This document shows positions 1-4,987 of a stretch of DNA of 6,360 nucleotides, piece by piece. A program made the position numbers and the translations under genes. The notes under the pieces are model-generated. The model was not told where the DNA came from. It saw nothing but the letters and a program-made list of their open reading frames with translations, and ran no database searches. This stretch comes from Chloroflexota bacterium. GTDB lineage: Bacteria > Chloroflexota > Dehalococcoidia > GIF9 > UBA5629. Each line of letters begins with the position of its first letter. Positions within the stretch are counted from its first letter, which is position 1. Location: NCBI GenBank assembly GCA_026389675.1, contig JAPLHJ010000028.1, positions 1 through 6,360 on the forward strand. Reading direction: 5' to 3'.

Positions 1-97
1 CGGCAATTATCTCGCCGTCTGTCTTTTCCGTCACCGTCAGGTCCAGCGCCTCTTTACACACCGGGCAGACAATTATCTCCATGATCGATTCTTTCAT
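1..97 (-). CDS. Trm112-like small zinc-ribbon protein (5' part only)
   Basis: Only the first 32 codons are inside the window; the gene continues past the left edge. The peptide begins MKESIMEIIVCPVCKEAL and goes on to a DGEIIA stretch, which matches the start of the Trm112 family (about 60 aa): a CPxC knuckle at residues 11-14, a short acidic hairpin, then, expected outside the window, a second Cys pair and a YPI..GIP..L motif. Trm112 proteins bind zinc and in studied systems activate partner methyltransferases; many bacterial copies are unassigned. The start at 95-97 has a GAGG Shine-Dalgarno about 8 nt upstream; the ATG six codons in has none. It follows the hexad-repeat protein gene by 40 bp on the same strand and may be co-transcribed. 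The second Cys pair cannot be seen, so the family call rests on the N-terminal half. Confidence 0.72.
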   Translation of the reverse strand, partial: MKESIMEIIVCPVCKEALDLTVTEKTDGEIIA

Positions 98-137
98 AAC
101 TCAATCCTCACTATGAATATTGGCAATCCGCAATAAT

Positions 138-713
138 CTACCTGAATATGCTTTGCCAGATGGACATTTTAACATTTTGTATAGTCGTCCTGTCTTTGAG
201 AACCTGGGTTGGCACATCCCGGTACTTGGTTACCTCCCTGGTTTTGGTAACCGGCCTGTACTTGGTCACATCTTCCGGGTAACTGACGCGCACCGTGGCC
301 CAGGATTGCCCGCCACCGAAATTGTTCCACCCACCGCCATACCAGGAGGACCAGGGGGACACCGGGGAAAACGGCGCATAGTAGCCGCCGCCGCCATAAT
401 TATTAACCTCGATGGTAACAGTCGAATCGGCTTTGACAACTTTGAAACTCTGGGTCCATCCCCCGTATCCAACTGCCTGGTTGACCACGGTATCCGTGCG
501 GGTCTCGGTCGTAACATACGCCTCCGAATCCGTGTAGGTTTCATTATCGGTATACGGCTCCGTTTTCATAACGGTATCCCAGTACGACTCTGTCACGGGC
601 ACGGCTACCGTCAGAAAGGGGATTGCGAATATAACCGCTACGACCGCTACCGGAATGAATACTGTCAGTAACATTCTGTAGTGCTTGAGGACAAACGATT
701 TTATTTTGTTCAT
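138..713 (-). CDS. Membrane-anchored protein with hexapeptide repeats and a Gly/Tyr/Trp-rich core
   Basis: 191 aa; function unknown. Start chosen at 711-713, where GGAGGAG lies 6 nt or less upstream; the reading frame stays open 27 codons further but without a ribosome site, and the extension is Arg-rich and lacks sense. Residues 1-13 are basic, 14-38 form one hydrophobic helix (LLTVFIPVAVVAVIFAIPFL), so an N-in anchor with the rest outside the membrane is expected. Residues 51-74 are four acidic hexads of the type xExYTD. Residues 80-140 hold a region rich in Gly, Tyr, Trp and Asn that may be a beta domain (WTQSFKVVKADSTVTIEVNN). Residues 149-166 are three basic hexads VTKxR(P/E/D). The alternating pattern suggests beta strands. 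Similar YTD-repeat proteins occur, from memory, in anaerobic Chloroflexota and methanogens. No enzyme motif is visible; a cell-surface or envelope-stress role is only a guess. Confidence 0.8.
   Translation of the reverse strand: MNKIKSFVLKHYRMLLTVFIPVAVVAVIFAIPFLTVAVPVTESYWDTVMKTEPYTDNETYTDSEAYVTTETRTDTVVNQAVGYGGWTQSFKVVKADSTVTIEVNNYGGGGYYAPFSPVSPWSSWYGGGWNNFGGGQSWATVRVSYPEDVTKYRPVTKTREVTKYRDVPTQVLKDRTTIQNVKMSIWQSIFR
216..269 (-). repeat. Three tandem 18-bp units coding basic hexads VTKxRx
   Basis: On the minus strand three 18-bp units in a row encode VTKYRP, VTKTRE and VTKYRD (residues 149-166 of the membrane-anchored protein). The DNA units are visibly related (GTxACCAAGTACxGG in the outer two) but not identical, so this is an older, coding-level repeat rather than a fresh slippage product. 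A degenerate further unit (VPTQVLKD) follows. Confidence 0.7.
492..563 (-). repeat. Four tandem 18-bp units coding acidic hexads xExYTD
   Basis: Residues 51-74 of the membrane-anchored protein read TEPYTD, NETYTD, SEAYVT, TETRTD: a six-residue period with E at position 2 and mostly Y at position 4, T/D at 5-6. The period is clear in protein; the DNA units have diverged. It lies directly after the membrane anchor. Confidence 0.65.
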
Positions 714-765
714 TTCGCTCCTCCGCCTGGCATGTCGCCTGTTAGCAACAATACCACCTGATATT

Positions 766-794
766 AGTTTAGTTAATGCACACGCAGGGGGCAA
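766..794 (-). promoter_or_regulatory. Weak candidate promoter for the hexad-repeat protein gene
   Basis: In the 138-bp gap between the two minus-strand membrane-protein genes, the minus strand carries TTGCCC (789-794), a 17-bp spacer and TAAACT (766-771), each 4/6 to the sigma70 consensus, giving a leader of about 50 nt to the start at 713. The match is modest; the gene could equally be read through from the gene upstream. Nothing else convincing is seen in this gap. Confidence 0.25.
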
Positions 795-851
795 ATCGGA
801 TTCAATTCAGTGTAAAGGGCACGGTTGCCTGAAGGGCGCCTGTGCAACGGG

Positions 852-1589
852 CTATTCGATGACAGCCGAGGGATTCTTCTGGAAGGGATGAGTCCTGACG
901 TAATGTGAATATAAAAAGGGATAACTGGATTGCACATGTTGCATGTAGTCCAGCCACTCTATGACCAGGTAGCGGTAGGCGCGATTGATATCACCCTTGA
1001 GATGGGCAATATCGCTTGCCGGTAGATGGGCCAGCGAGGGGCGTGATTCGAGTTCCTCGGCCAGGTGAAATGACGCTAACAGCAGGTCGGTAAACCTTTC
1101 GTGTTCCAGGAGATTGGGGTTTTCAATCAGTGTCAATAAAAATTGCCGTTTACCGGTCAGGAATGACTTTAACGCGTCAAGGTCGATGTTGGTGAAATCT
1201 ACGTTAGTATCCTTTTCGGCATATTTGCGGGCCCTGACATACTCCTGTGTTTTCCAGGCGGGGGTGATATCCAGATTGACGATGATCCTTTCCCTGTCCG
1301 GAGTTGAATTTAAAAACATTGCGGAAAGCGGATGGCCGACTTCAGAGAAAAATGTGCCCACCACCATATTCAATTTGCTGATTTTCTCATCTATCTCGCG
1401 CTTAACCATAATGCGCTCGATAACGATGCCAACGATCAGGACCTGGAGCGGCAGGAAGGCCAGGTCCAGCAAAGTATAAAAGAAAATGTCTTTGGCATTA
1501 TTGAAAATCAAGAAAAGCGCAATGTACAGGACCAGTGATATCAGGACCAGCAGGCTGGCAATAATTATTAGACCCCGGCGGTTTTGCAT
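852..1589 (-). CDS. Conserved two-TM membrane protein of unknown function
   Basis: 245 aa, apparently full length. Two hydrophobic helices are clear: about residues 6-29 and 36-60, separated by a short polar turn (NNAKD), so a hairpin anchor with the long soluble part (61-245) on the cytoplasmic side is likely. The soluble part is mostly helical and has the dense motif ENPNLLEHERFTDLL at 156-170, followed by FHLAEELESR (174-183), LPASDIAHLKGDINRAY (189-205) and a YPFLYSHYVRTHPF stretch (223-236). I recognise this as a recurring uncharacterised family in anaerobic bacteria and methanogens; no catalytic motif or known domain is evident. His and Glu residues in the central motif could bind a metal, which is speculation. 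The start lacks a strong Shine-Dalgarno site; the gene lies 18 bp after the isochorismatase-family gene and is probably co-transcribed with it. Confidence 0.82.
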   Translation of the reverse strand: MQNRRGLIIIASLLVLISLVLYIALFLIFNNAKDIFFYTLLDLAFLPLQVLIVGIVIERIMVKREIDEKISKLNMVVGTFFSEVGHPLSAMFLNSTPDRERIIVNLDITPAWKTQEYVRARKYAEKDTNVDFTNIDLDALKSFLTGKRQFLLTLIENPNLLEHERFTDLLLASFHLAEELESRPSLAHLPASDIAHLKGDINRAYRYLVIEWLDYMQHVQSSYPFLYSHYVRTHPFQKNPSAVIE

Positions 1590-1607
1590 AGCTATTGTCC
1601 AGGCAGA

Positions 1608-2195
1608 TCACTTATCCGACCAGTAAGACTCCTTGTTTTTGAATAACGGGGAGATGGCCTTGAATTCCGGCGTACCTGCCTTTTGCAGAAGTTGAAAAAC
1701 AGCGATCTCCGTAGTCGTAATTACAGCTCCAGCATGCCGCATATAAAGCATGGCATTCTCCCAGTCCTTTTTATAGCGGGAACACACCGTGTCGCTGATA
1801 ACGTGAACGTAATAGCCGTTTGCGACAAGGTCCAGAACCGACTGGAGGACACATACATGTGATTCTATACCGGCCACCATGATGTATTTCCTGTTTTGTT
1901 GAGAGAATGAAGCTAAGAACGCGGCGTCACGGTAGCAACTGAAAGTAAGCTTATCAAAAGGGCGGTAATCATCTTTCAGGCTGGTTTTTACGCGCTCAAC
2001 GGTGTGGCCTAATCCCTTGCTGTACTGCTCTGTAACCATGATGGGCACCTTAAGCGCATGGCAGGACTCTATGACCAGCCCGACATTTCTCTGGCAATTT
2101 GCATAGACATCCTCTTTCATAGCAACGGCCAGGTTGCTCTGGAAATCGATCAGCAGGAATAAGGAGTTCCCTGCGTTGATATTAAATTTAACCAT
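1608..2195 (-). CDS. Isochorismatase-family cysteine hydrolase (ISOC1/2-like)
   Basis: 195 aa, the usual length for a single-domain member. The catalytic triad of the family is visible: Asp17 in LLIDFQ, Lys82 in FDKLTFS and Cys115 in VAGIESHVC, the last preceded by the family's cis-peptide turn (GI/E). The segments VTEQYSKGLGHTV (54-66), LDLVANGYYVHVISD (121-135) and TPEFKAISPLFK (175-186) resemble the ISOC1/ISOC2 group of isochorismatase-domain proteins more than true isochorismatase (EntB) or nicotinamidase; no aryl-carrier domain is present. Substrate unknown, likely an amide or ester/vinyl ether hydrolysed through a Cys thio-intermediate in the cytosol. First gene of a minus-strand run, read from a strong promoter at 2233-2260. 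The Shine-Dalgarno (GGGGGT about 10 nt upstream) is poor, but no better in-frame start exists near the conserved N terminus. Confidence 0.9.
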   Translation of the reverse strand: MVKFNINAGNSLFLLIDFQSNLAVAMKEDVYANCQRNVGLVIESCHALKVPIMVTEQYSKGLGHTVERVKTSLKDDYRPFDKLTFSCYRDAAFLASFSQQNRKYIMVAGIESHVCVLQSVLDLVANGYYVHVISDTVCSRYKKDWENAMLYMRHAGAVITTTEIAVFQLLQKAGTPEFKAISPLFKNKESYWSDK

Positions 2196-2232
2196 TTTCT
2201 ACCGTACCCCCGTTTCAAGTGCGCTTAGTGAT

Positions 2233-2260
2233 ATTACAAAGGAATTGTTAGCGATGTCAA
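2233..2260 (-). promoter_or_regulatory. Sigma70-type promoter for the isochorismatase-family gene
   Basis: On the minus strand TTGACA (2255-2260, 6/6) is followed by a 16-bp spacer and TGTAAT (2233-2238, 5/6). An alternative -10, TAATAT, lies 2 bp further with an 18-bp spacer. The predicted RNA start near 2226 leaves a leader of about 30 nt to the ATG at 2195. Confidence 0.65.
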
Positions 2261-2271
2261 TAAATGGCTAT

Positions 2272-2301
2272 TTGCCAGTCTTCAACGGTTTAAGATATTA
2301 T
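2272..2301 (+). promoter_or_regulatory. Sigma70-type promoter for the glutaredoxin/FTR operon
   Basis: TTGCCA (2272-2277, 5/6), an 18-bp spacer and TATTAT (2296-2301, 5/6) sit ahead of the glutaredoxin-like gene; the predicted start near 2308 gives a leader of about 50 nt. Its -35 box lies back to back with that of the divergent promoter, only 11 bp away. Confidence 0.55.
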
Positions 2302-2360
2302 TCAGACGGAACAGGGGTTTGAATCAGACGTTGCCCCATAACTTTAGAGGAGCGGATATT

Positions 2361-2642
2361 ATGAAGATTGAACATGTAGAGGGCAAGAATGCCGGCAAGC
2401 TGATGCTATATGCCTTGAGCACCTGCCAGTGGTGCAGAAAAACCAAACAGCTTCTAACCGACCTGGGTGTTGGCTATGATTACCTGTTTGTTGACCTGTT
2501 ACAGGGGCAGGAAAAGGAGCAGGCCATCGCTTTGATAGAGAAGTGGAACCCCGATTGTTCTTTCCCGACGCTGGTAATCAACGACAGCAAATGCATTGTC
2601 GGGTTTAAAGAGGACGCCATCAAAGAGGCGTTGAAACTGTGA
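2361..2642 (+). CDS. Glutaredoxin/NrdH-like thiol-disulfide carrier
   Basis: 93 aa with a thioredoxin fold of glutaredoxin size. Visible: first strand KLMLYALS, active-site motif C22-Q-W-C25, the cis-Pro loop SFPT (Pro69) and the GF pair (81-82) after strand [10 protein letters not shown], then a C-terminal helix. The CxWC centre rather than CPYC, and the missing GSH-binding features I can judge, fit the redoxin partners of ferredoxin-dependent reductases rather than glutathione-coupled glutaredoxins. Start at ATG 2361 is set by AGAGGAG at 2346-2352; an in-frame TTG at 2319 has no ribosome site. The stop overlaps the start of the reductase gene (GTGA, 2639-2642), so the two are translationally coupled and this protein is the likely substrate of that reductase in the cytosol. 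Two further Cys (66, 78) are present, one next to the cis-Pro loop. The partnership is inferred from gene order. Confidence 0.9.
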   Translation: MKIEHVEGKNAGKLMLYALSTCQWCRKTKQLLTDLGVGYDYLFVDLLQGQEKEQAIALIEKWNPDCSFPTLVINDSKCIVGFKEDAIKEALKL

Positions 2643-3151
2643 GCGAGACTTCTGCCATCAGTCCCGGAGAAATCGACCGGGCTTATGAAAAATATAAAAA
2701 GGATGCCATAGCCGGGGGATATAATATCAACCCCGATGTTGTCTTTACCAAAAACCTGATAGAGGGCCTGCTGGTCAATCAATCGCGCTACGGGTATCCA
2801 TCCTGCCCCTGCCGGCTGTCCATGGGGAATAAGGAGGACGACCTGGATATAATCTGCCCCTGTGACTACAGGGACCGGGACGTCGTTGATAACGGCGCCT
2901 GCTATTGCGCGCTGTACATATCGCAGGCGGTACTGGAGGGCAAACAGACACTGCAGTCCATTCCCGAGAGCCGCCCGCCGCGGTCAGAACGTAAAAGGAA
3001 GGCGGCCCGGGCCATTGATTTAAACTGGAACAAATTGCCCTTGCCGGTCTGGCGCTGCAAAGTTTGCGGATACCTGTGCGCCCGCGATGGCCCGCCCGAA
3101 GTCTGCCCCGTGTGCAAGGCTAAGAAAGAAAGATTCGAACGTTTCATCTGA
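2639..3151 (+). CDS. Ferredoxin:thioredoxin reductase catalytic subunit fused to a rubredoxin domain
   Basis: 170 aa. Residues 10-110 are the FTR catalytic (beta) domain, with three CxC motifs: C56-P-C58, C73-P-C75 and C88-Y-C90. By comparison with plant/cyanobacterial FTR, C56, C73, C75 and C88 should hold the [4Fe-4S] cluster and C58/C90 form the redox-active disulfide. A basic linker (111-125) leads to a rubredoxin-like domain at 137-165 with C140-x2-C143-G and C156-P-V-C159, expected to bind one iron. The protein would pass single electrons from ferredoxin (or through its own rubredoxin centre) to the disulfide of the glutaredoxin-like protein encoded just upstream. Start is GTG at 2639, overlapping the previous stop, with AGAGG 10 nt upstream. 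No FTR variable subunit is nearby, as usual in non-photosynthetic lineages. Rubredoxin-carrying ferredoxin:disulfide reductases are known in methanogens and some bacteria. Odd: Tyr replaces the His of the usual CHC motif. Confidence 0.93.
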   Translation: MSETSAISPGEIDRAYEKYKKDAIAGGYNINPDVVFTKNLIEGLLVNQSRYGYPSCPCRLSMGNKEDDLDIICPCDYRDRDVVDNGACYCALYISQAVLEGKQTLQSIPESRPPRSERKRKAARAIDLNWNKLPLPVWRCKVCGYLCARDGPPEVCPVCKAKKERFERFI

Positions 3152-3155
3152 TAAC

Positions 3156-3175
3156 GGGCGCTTTGAAAGCGGCCC
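3156..3175 (+). other. Small hairpin after the FTR-rubredoxin gene
   Basis: GGGCGCTT and AAGCGGCCC can pair with a single bulged G just after the stop codon. The nearest T run (3191-3195) is 15 nt away, so this is not a typical intrinsic terminator; it may be an RNA 3' stabiliser or nothing. Confidence 0.25.
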
Positions 3176-3223
3176 TGTAACCTGTCCGGCTTTTTAACGA
3201 GACCTGTTTACCCGTATAGCGTC

Positions 3224-4003
3224 ATGCAAGGATTTTGGAAGAACTATAAGCTGTCGCGGCTGGCCTGGCTGCAAAGGCACGGCGCCATTTACTTCCCGTT
3301 CTGGGACATGGTTTTCAAGTATCCCCCGCTGGTATTGTTCAACACGCTGCTGCGGATAAAAGCCCGCTTATTTAATACCTGTATCATCCATGTTATCGGC
3401 GATAGCCATGTCAAGCCATTTATCTATAAATGCCCTTTCCTGGTAGAGCATATCTCACAGGCCACAGCTTATAACCTGGTTAAGAAACATAGCTTTACCC
3501 GGTCTGATGAATATCTGCGGTTGTTCCTCTCCAGGATAAATAAGCGCAGAGATATTGTCTTCCTGGTTTTTGGAGAGATCGATGCCCGTGTTCACATCTA
3601 CCTGCAGTACGGCAAGAGTGGAAAAACCGTGAGCATCGATACACTCATCGACCGCACGGTGGAAAGGTACGGGTTAGCTATTGAAAGGATCCAGCAGGAT
3701 GGATTTGCCGTGTGCGTTCACGGCATACCGCCGGCAGCCAGTAAGGAATTCATCACGGCACTGCCGTTCTCCGGTAAGCCCAGGGAAAGAAGCGAGATTT
3801 CGAAAAAATTCAACGAAAGATTGATGGCCTTCTGCAAATCGATTGATGTACCCTACGTTGATGTACAGTCCATTGCTTCCAATGAGCATGGTTTCATCAA
3901 AAAATACTACCTGGCGGACGAAGTGCACTGCAACAGCAGGATTGTGCCCTTTGCCAGGGTAACCATAATGGCCGCCTTTGCTGAGACCAGGAAGTTCTCT
4001 TAA
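3224..4003 (+). CDS. SGNH/GDSL-type hydrolase-like protein, cytosolic
   Basis: 259 aa. The SGNH blocks can be followed: block I HVIGDSHV (56-63, nucleophile Ser61 in GDSH), a block-II-like segment HISQATAYNL (76-85), block III FGEIDAR (116-122, where GEID stands for the usual GxND), GIPP (167-170), and block V LADEVHCN (230-237, Asp232 and His235). These suggest an esterase, acyltransferase or deacetylase acting on a sugar or glycan; related proteins without signal peptides are often found in surface-polysaccharide loci, but no such genes are visible here. No signal peptide; the N-terminal 50 residues are basic and aromatic and could touch the membrane. The ATG at 3224 has no clear Shine-Dalgarno, and Met29 is an alternative start. 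It lies 72 bp after the FTR-rubredoxin gene with no clear promoter or terminator between, so it may be the tail of that operon without sharing its job. Confidence 0.78.
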   Translation: MQGFWKNYKLSRLAWLQRHGAIYFPFWDMVFKYPPLVLFNTLLRIKARLFNTCIIHVIGDSHVKPFIYKCPFLVEHISQATAYNLVKKHSFTRSDEYLRLFLSRINKRRDIVFLVFGEIDARVHIYLQYGKSGKTVSIDTLIDRTVERYGLAIERIQQDGFAVCVHGIPPAASKEFITALPFSGKPRERSEISKKFNERLMAFCKSIDVPYVDVQSIASNEHGFIKKYYLADEVHCNSRIVPFARVTIMAAFAETRKFS

Positions 4004-4104
4004 GACTGGTGGTCAGGCTTAATTCATATATGAAAAATAGTGGCCGTAGATGCAAAATGATGGATTGCTCAACGGGCAGGTGACAGCTGTAATCTTATAA
4101 CCTG

Positions 4105-4133
4105 TTGATTTCTCTACGGTTGCTCATTATAAT
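4105..4133 (+). promoter_or_regulatory. Promoter of the MNT nucleotidyltransferase gene
   Basis: TTGATT (4105-4110, 4/6), a 17-bp spacer and TATAAT (4128-4133, 6/6). The predicted start near 4140 leaves about 25 nt before the GTG at 4166. The -10 box lies in the middle of an 18-bp palindrome. Confidence 0.7.
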
Positions 4134-4138
4134 GAGCA
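4121..4138. promoter_or_regulatory. Perfect 18-bp palindromic operator over the -10 box
   Basis: TGCTCATTA at 4121-4129 is the exact reverse complement of TAATGAGCA at 4130-4138, with no spacer. A dimeric repressor bound here would block the promoter. The winged-helix domain at the N terminus of the MNT protein encoded next is the obvious candidate, giving autoregulation as in many toxin-antitoxin loci; this link is inferred. Partial copies of the half-site lie at 4066-4071 (TGCTCA) and 4153-4157 (TGAGC). The palindrome has no GC-rich stem or following T run, so it is not a terminator. Confidence 0.7.
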
Positions 4139-4165
4139 CATAACTAATATTTTGAGCGATGGTAA

Positions 4166-4732
4166 GTGCTATACCCGTATATAATAGCTACTAACAGCCA
4201 GAAAGTGTTAAGCCTGCTGGTAAAATTCTCCGATCAGGATTTCTACGAAAGGGAGATATCCCGCAGGCTTGGAATATCTTCGGGCTCAGCAAACCGTGCA
4301 TTGAATGAGTTGTTTTCATCCGGGGTTATCACGCGGAGGCAAGAGGGGAAGATGTTTTTTTATTCAATTGATCGCCCTGATGCTGCTATCATCGCGCTTA
4401 AGAAGGTAATAAATATTCTGCTGATCGAGCCATTATCGGGGAAGCTTGAGAAGCTCTCAAATCGTATAGTGCTGTATGGCAGTTGCGCTCTGGGAACAGA
4501 TACCTCTGAAAGCGACCTTGATTTATTTGTTGTATCAAACCGAAAAAAAGAGGTCTCAAATATAATCAGCGATTTCAAGTTCCCAATGGGATATGAGAAG
4601 ATTCATATTCAATCAGTGATTAAGACGCCCGTTGAGCTATTGAAAGACGGGGAATCCGAAAATGCTTTCATTGAAGAAGTTGAACGCGGCGTAACGCTGT
4701 GGGAAAAGGTAGCTAATGAACCAAGAGCTTAA
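4166..4732 (+). CDS. Winged-helix plus MNT nucleotidyltransferase (HEPN-MNT antitoxin type)
   Basis: 188 aa. Residues 5-70 form a winged helix: helix SQKVLSLLVKF, then FYEREISRRLGISSGSANRALNELF (helix-turn-helix, about 26-50) and the wing GVITRRQEGKMFFYSID. Residues 100-180 form a minimal nucleotidyltransferase with the motif GSx10DxD seen exactly: G105-S106, then ten residues to D117-L-D119. The third acidic residue found in many polymerase-beta-fold enzymes is not obvious; the place is taken by IHIQSVI. In studied HEPN-MNT pairs the MNT protein is the antitoxin and silences the HEPN RNase by adding AMP to it. Start is GTG at 4166, directly after an in-frame TAA at 4163, so no longer form is possible; the ribosome site is weak. 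Promoter and palindromic operator lie 30-60 bp upstream. The end overlaps a broken HEPN gene by 17 nt. Confidence 0.88.
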   Translation: MLYPYIIATNSQKVLSLLVKFSDQDFYEREISRRLGISSGSANRALNELFSSGVITRRQEGKMFFYSIDRPDAAIIALKKVINILLIEPLSGKLEKLSNRIVLYGSCALGTDTSESDLDLFVVSNRKKEVSNIISDFKFPMGYEKIHIQSVIKTPVELLKDGESENAFIEEVERGVTLWEKVANEPRA

Positions 4733-4925
4733 GCAATGTATTGATAATAAAAAGATCACCCCTTTTGCTAAAGGTAAATAACTGGTCAGTAAAGAAATCT
4801 CAGTTGCTCAAAGTGACCTGTCTGATGCGGAGTTCTCACAATCCGGAGCTAAGGCAGTTATTGCCTCGGCAGATAAGTTTATTCAAAAAGCGATTGAAAT
4901 CTTAGGTATTAGCGAGTCCGGTTAA
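4716..4925 (+). pseudogene. Decayed HEPN-domain gene (toxin partner remnant)
   Basis: Starting at ATG 4716, with AAGG 8 nt upstream and a 17-nt overlap with the MNT gene, the frame reads MNQELKQCIDNKKITPF AKGK, meets TAA at 4779-4781, and continues in the same frame as LVSKEISVAQSDLSDAEF up to TAA at 4923-4925. The first part is the typical N terminus of HEPN proteins that accompany wHTH-MNT genes (MN.EL..CI...KI..F..G.ELV.KEL..A..DL..A); the stop falls where Glu is usual, so GAA to TAA by one change is likely. The last part, SGAKAVIASADKFIQKA, resembles the C-terminal helix of the same family. At 69 sense codons against about 120-140 usual, the middle with the YY/H and R-x4-6-H catalytic region is missing, so an internal in-frame deletion is inferred too. 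The product cannot be an active RNase. A 21-residue peptide could still be made. Confidence 0.75.
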
Positions 4926-4947
4926 TCCGCTACCCGCCGGTCAGAAT

Positions 4948-4981
4948 AAAAGGCCCCGCCTCACCGGAGGCGGGGCCTTTT
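4948..4981. terminator. Bidirectional rho-independent terminator
   Basis: A perfect 15-bp stem, 4948-4962 with 4967-4981, around the loop ACCG. It begins with AAAA and ends with TTTT, enclosing GGCCCCGCCTC and its complement, so it works on both strands. It ends the plus-strand MNT/HEPN unit (23 bp after the last stop) and the minus-strand dehydratase gene (7 bp after its stop). Confidence 0.95.
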
Positions 4982-4987
4982 GCATAC

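Noticed and set aside
120..671. 183-aa open frame on the plus strand
   Set aside because: It lies antisense to the membrane-anchored repeat protein; its Gly/Pro/Arg/Ile-rich product is what the complement of the Tyr/Thr/Gly codons gives, and no ribosome site or domain is seen.
714..794. N-terminal extension of the hexad-repeat protein to position 794
   Set aside because: The ATG at 711-713 has a near-perfect Shine-Dalgarno and leads straight into a basic stretch and membrane helix; the extension is Arg/His-rich and unlike a signal.
820..850. Short GGCA/TGCC and GTTGC/GCAAC inverted repeats after the two-TM gene
   Set aside because: Arms of 4-5 bp with no T run on the minus strand; expected by chance and not a terminator.
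1114..1538. Plus-strand frames of 121 and 68 aa inside the two-TM gene
   Set aside because: Antisense shadows of a well-patterned membrane protein, with no start signals.
2319..2360. Upstream TTG start for the glutaredoxin-like gene
   Set aside because: No ribosome site there, whereas AGAGGAG stands at the right distance before ATG 2361 and the family N terminus begins at that point.
3156..3195. Possible terminator between the FTR-rubredoxin and SGNH genes
   Set aside because: The hairpin has a bulge and its stem is not followed directly by T residues; the TTTTT run lies 15 nt beyond, so termination here is not supported.
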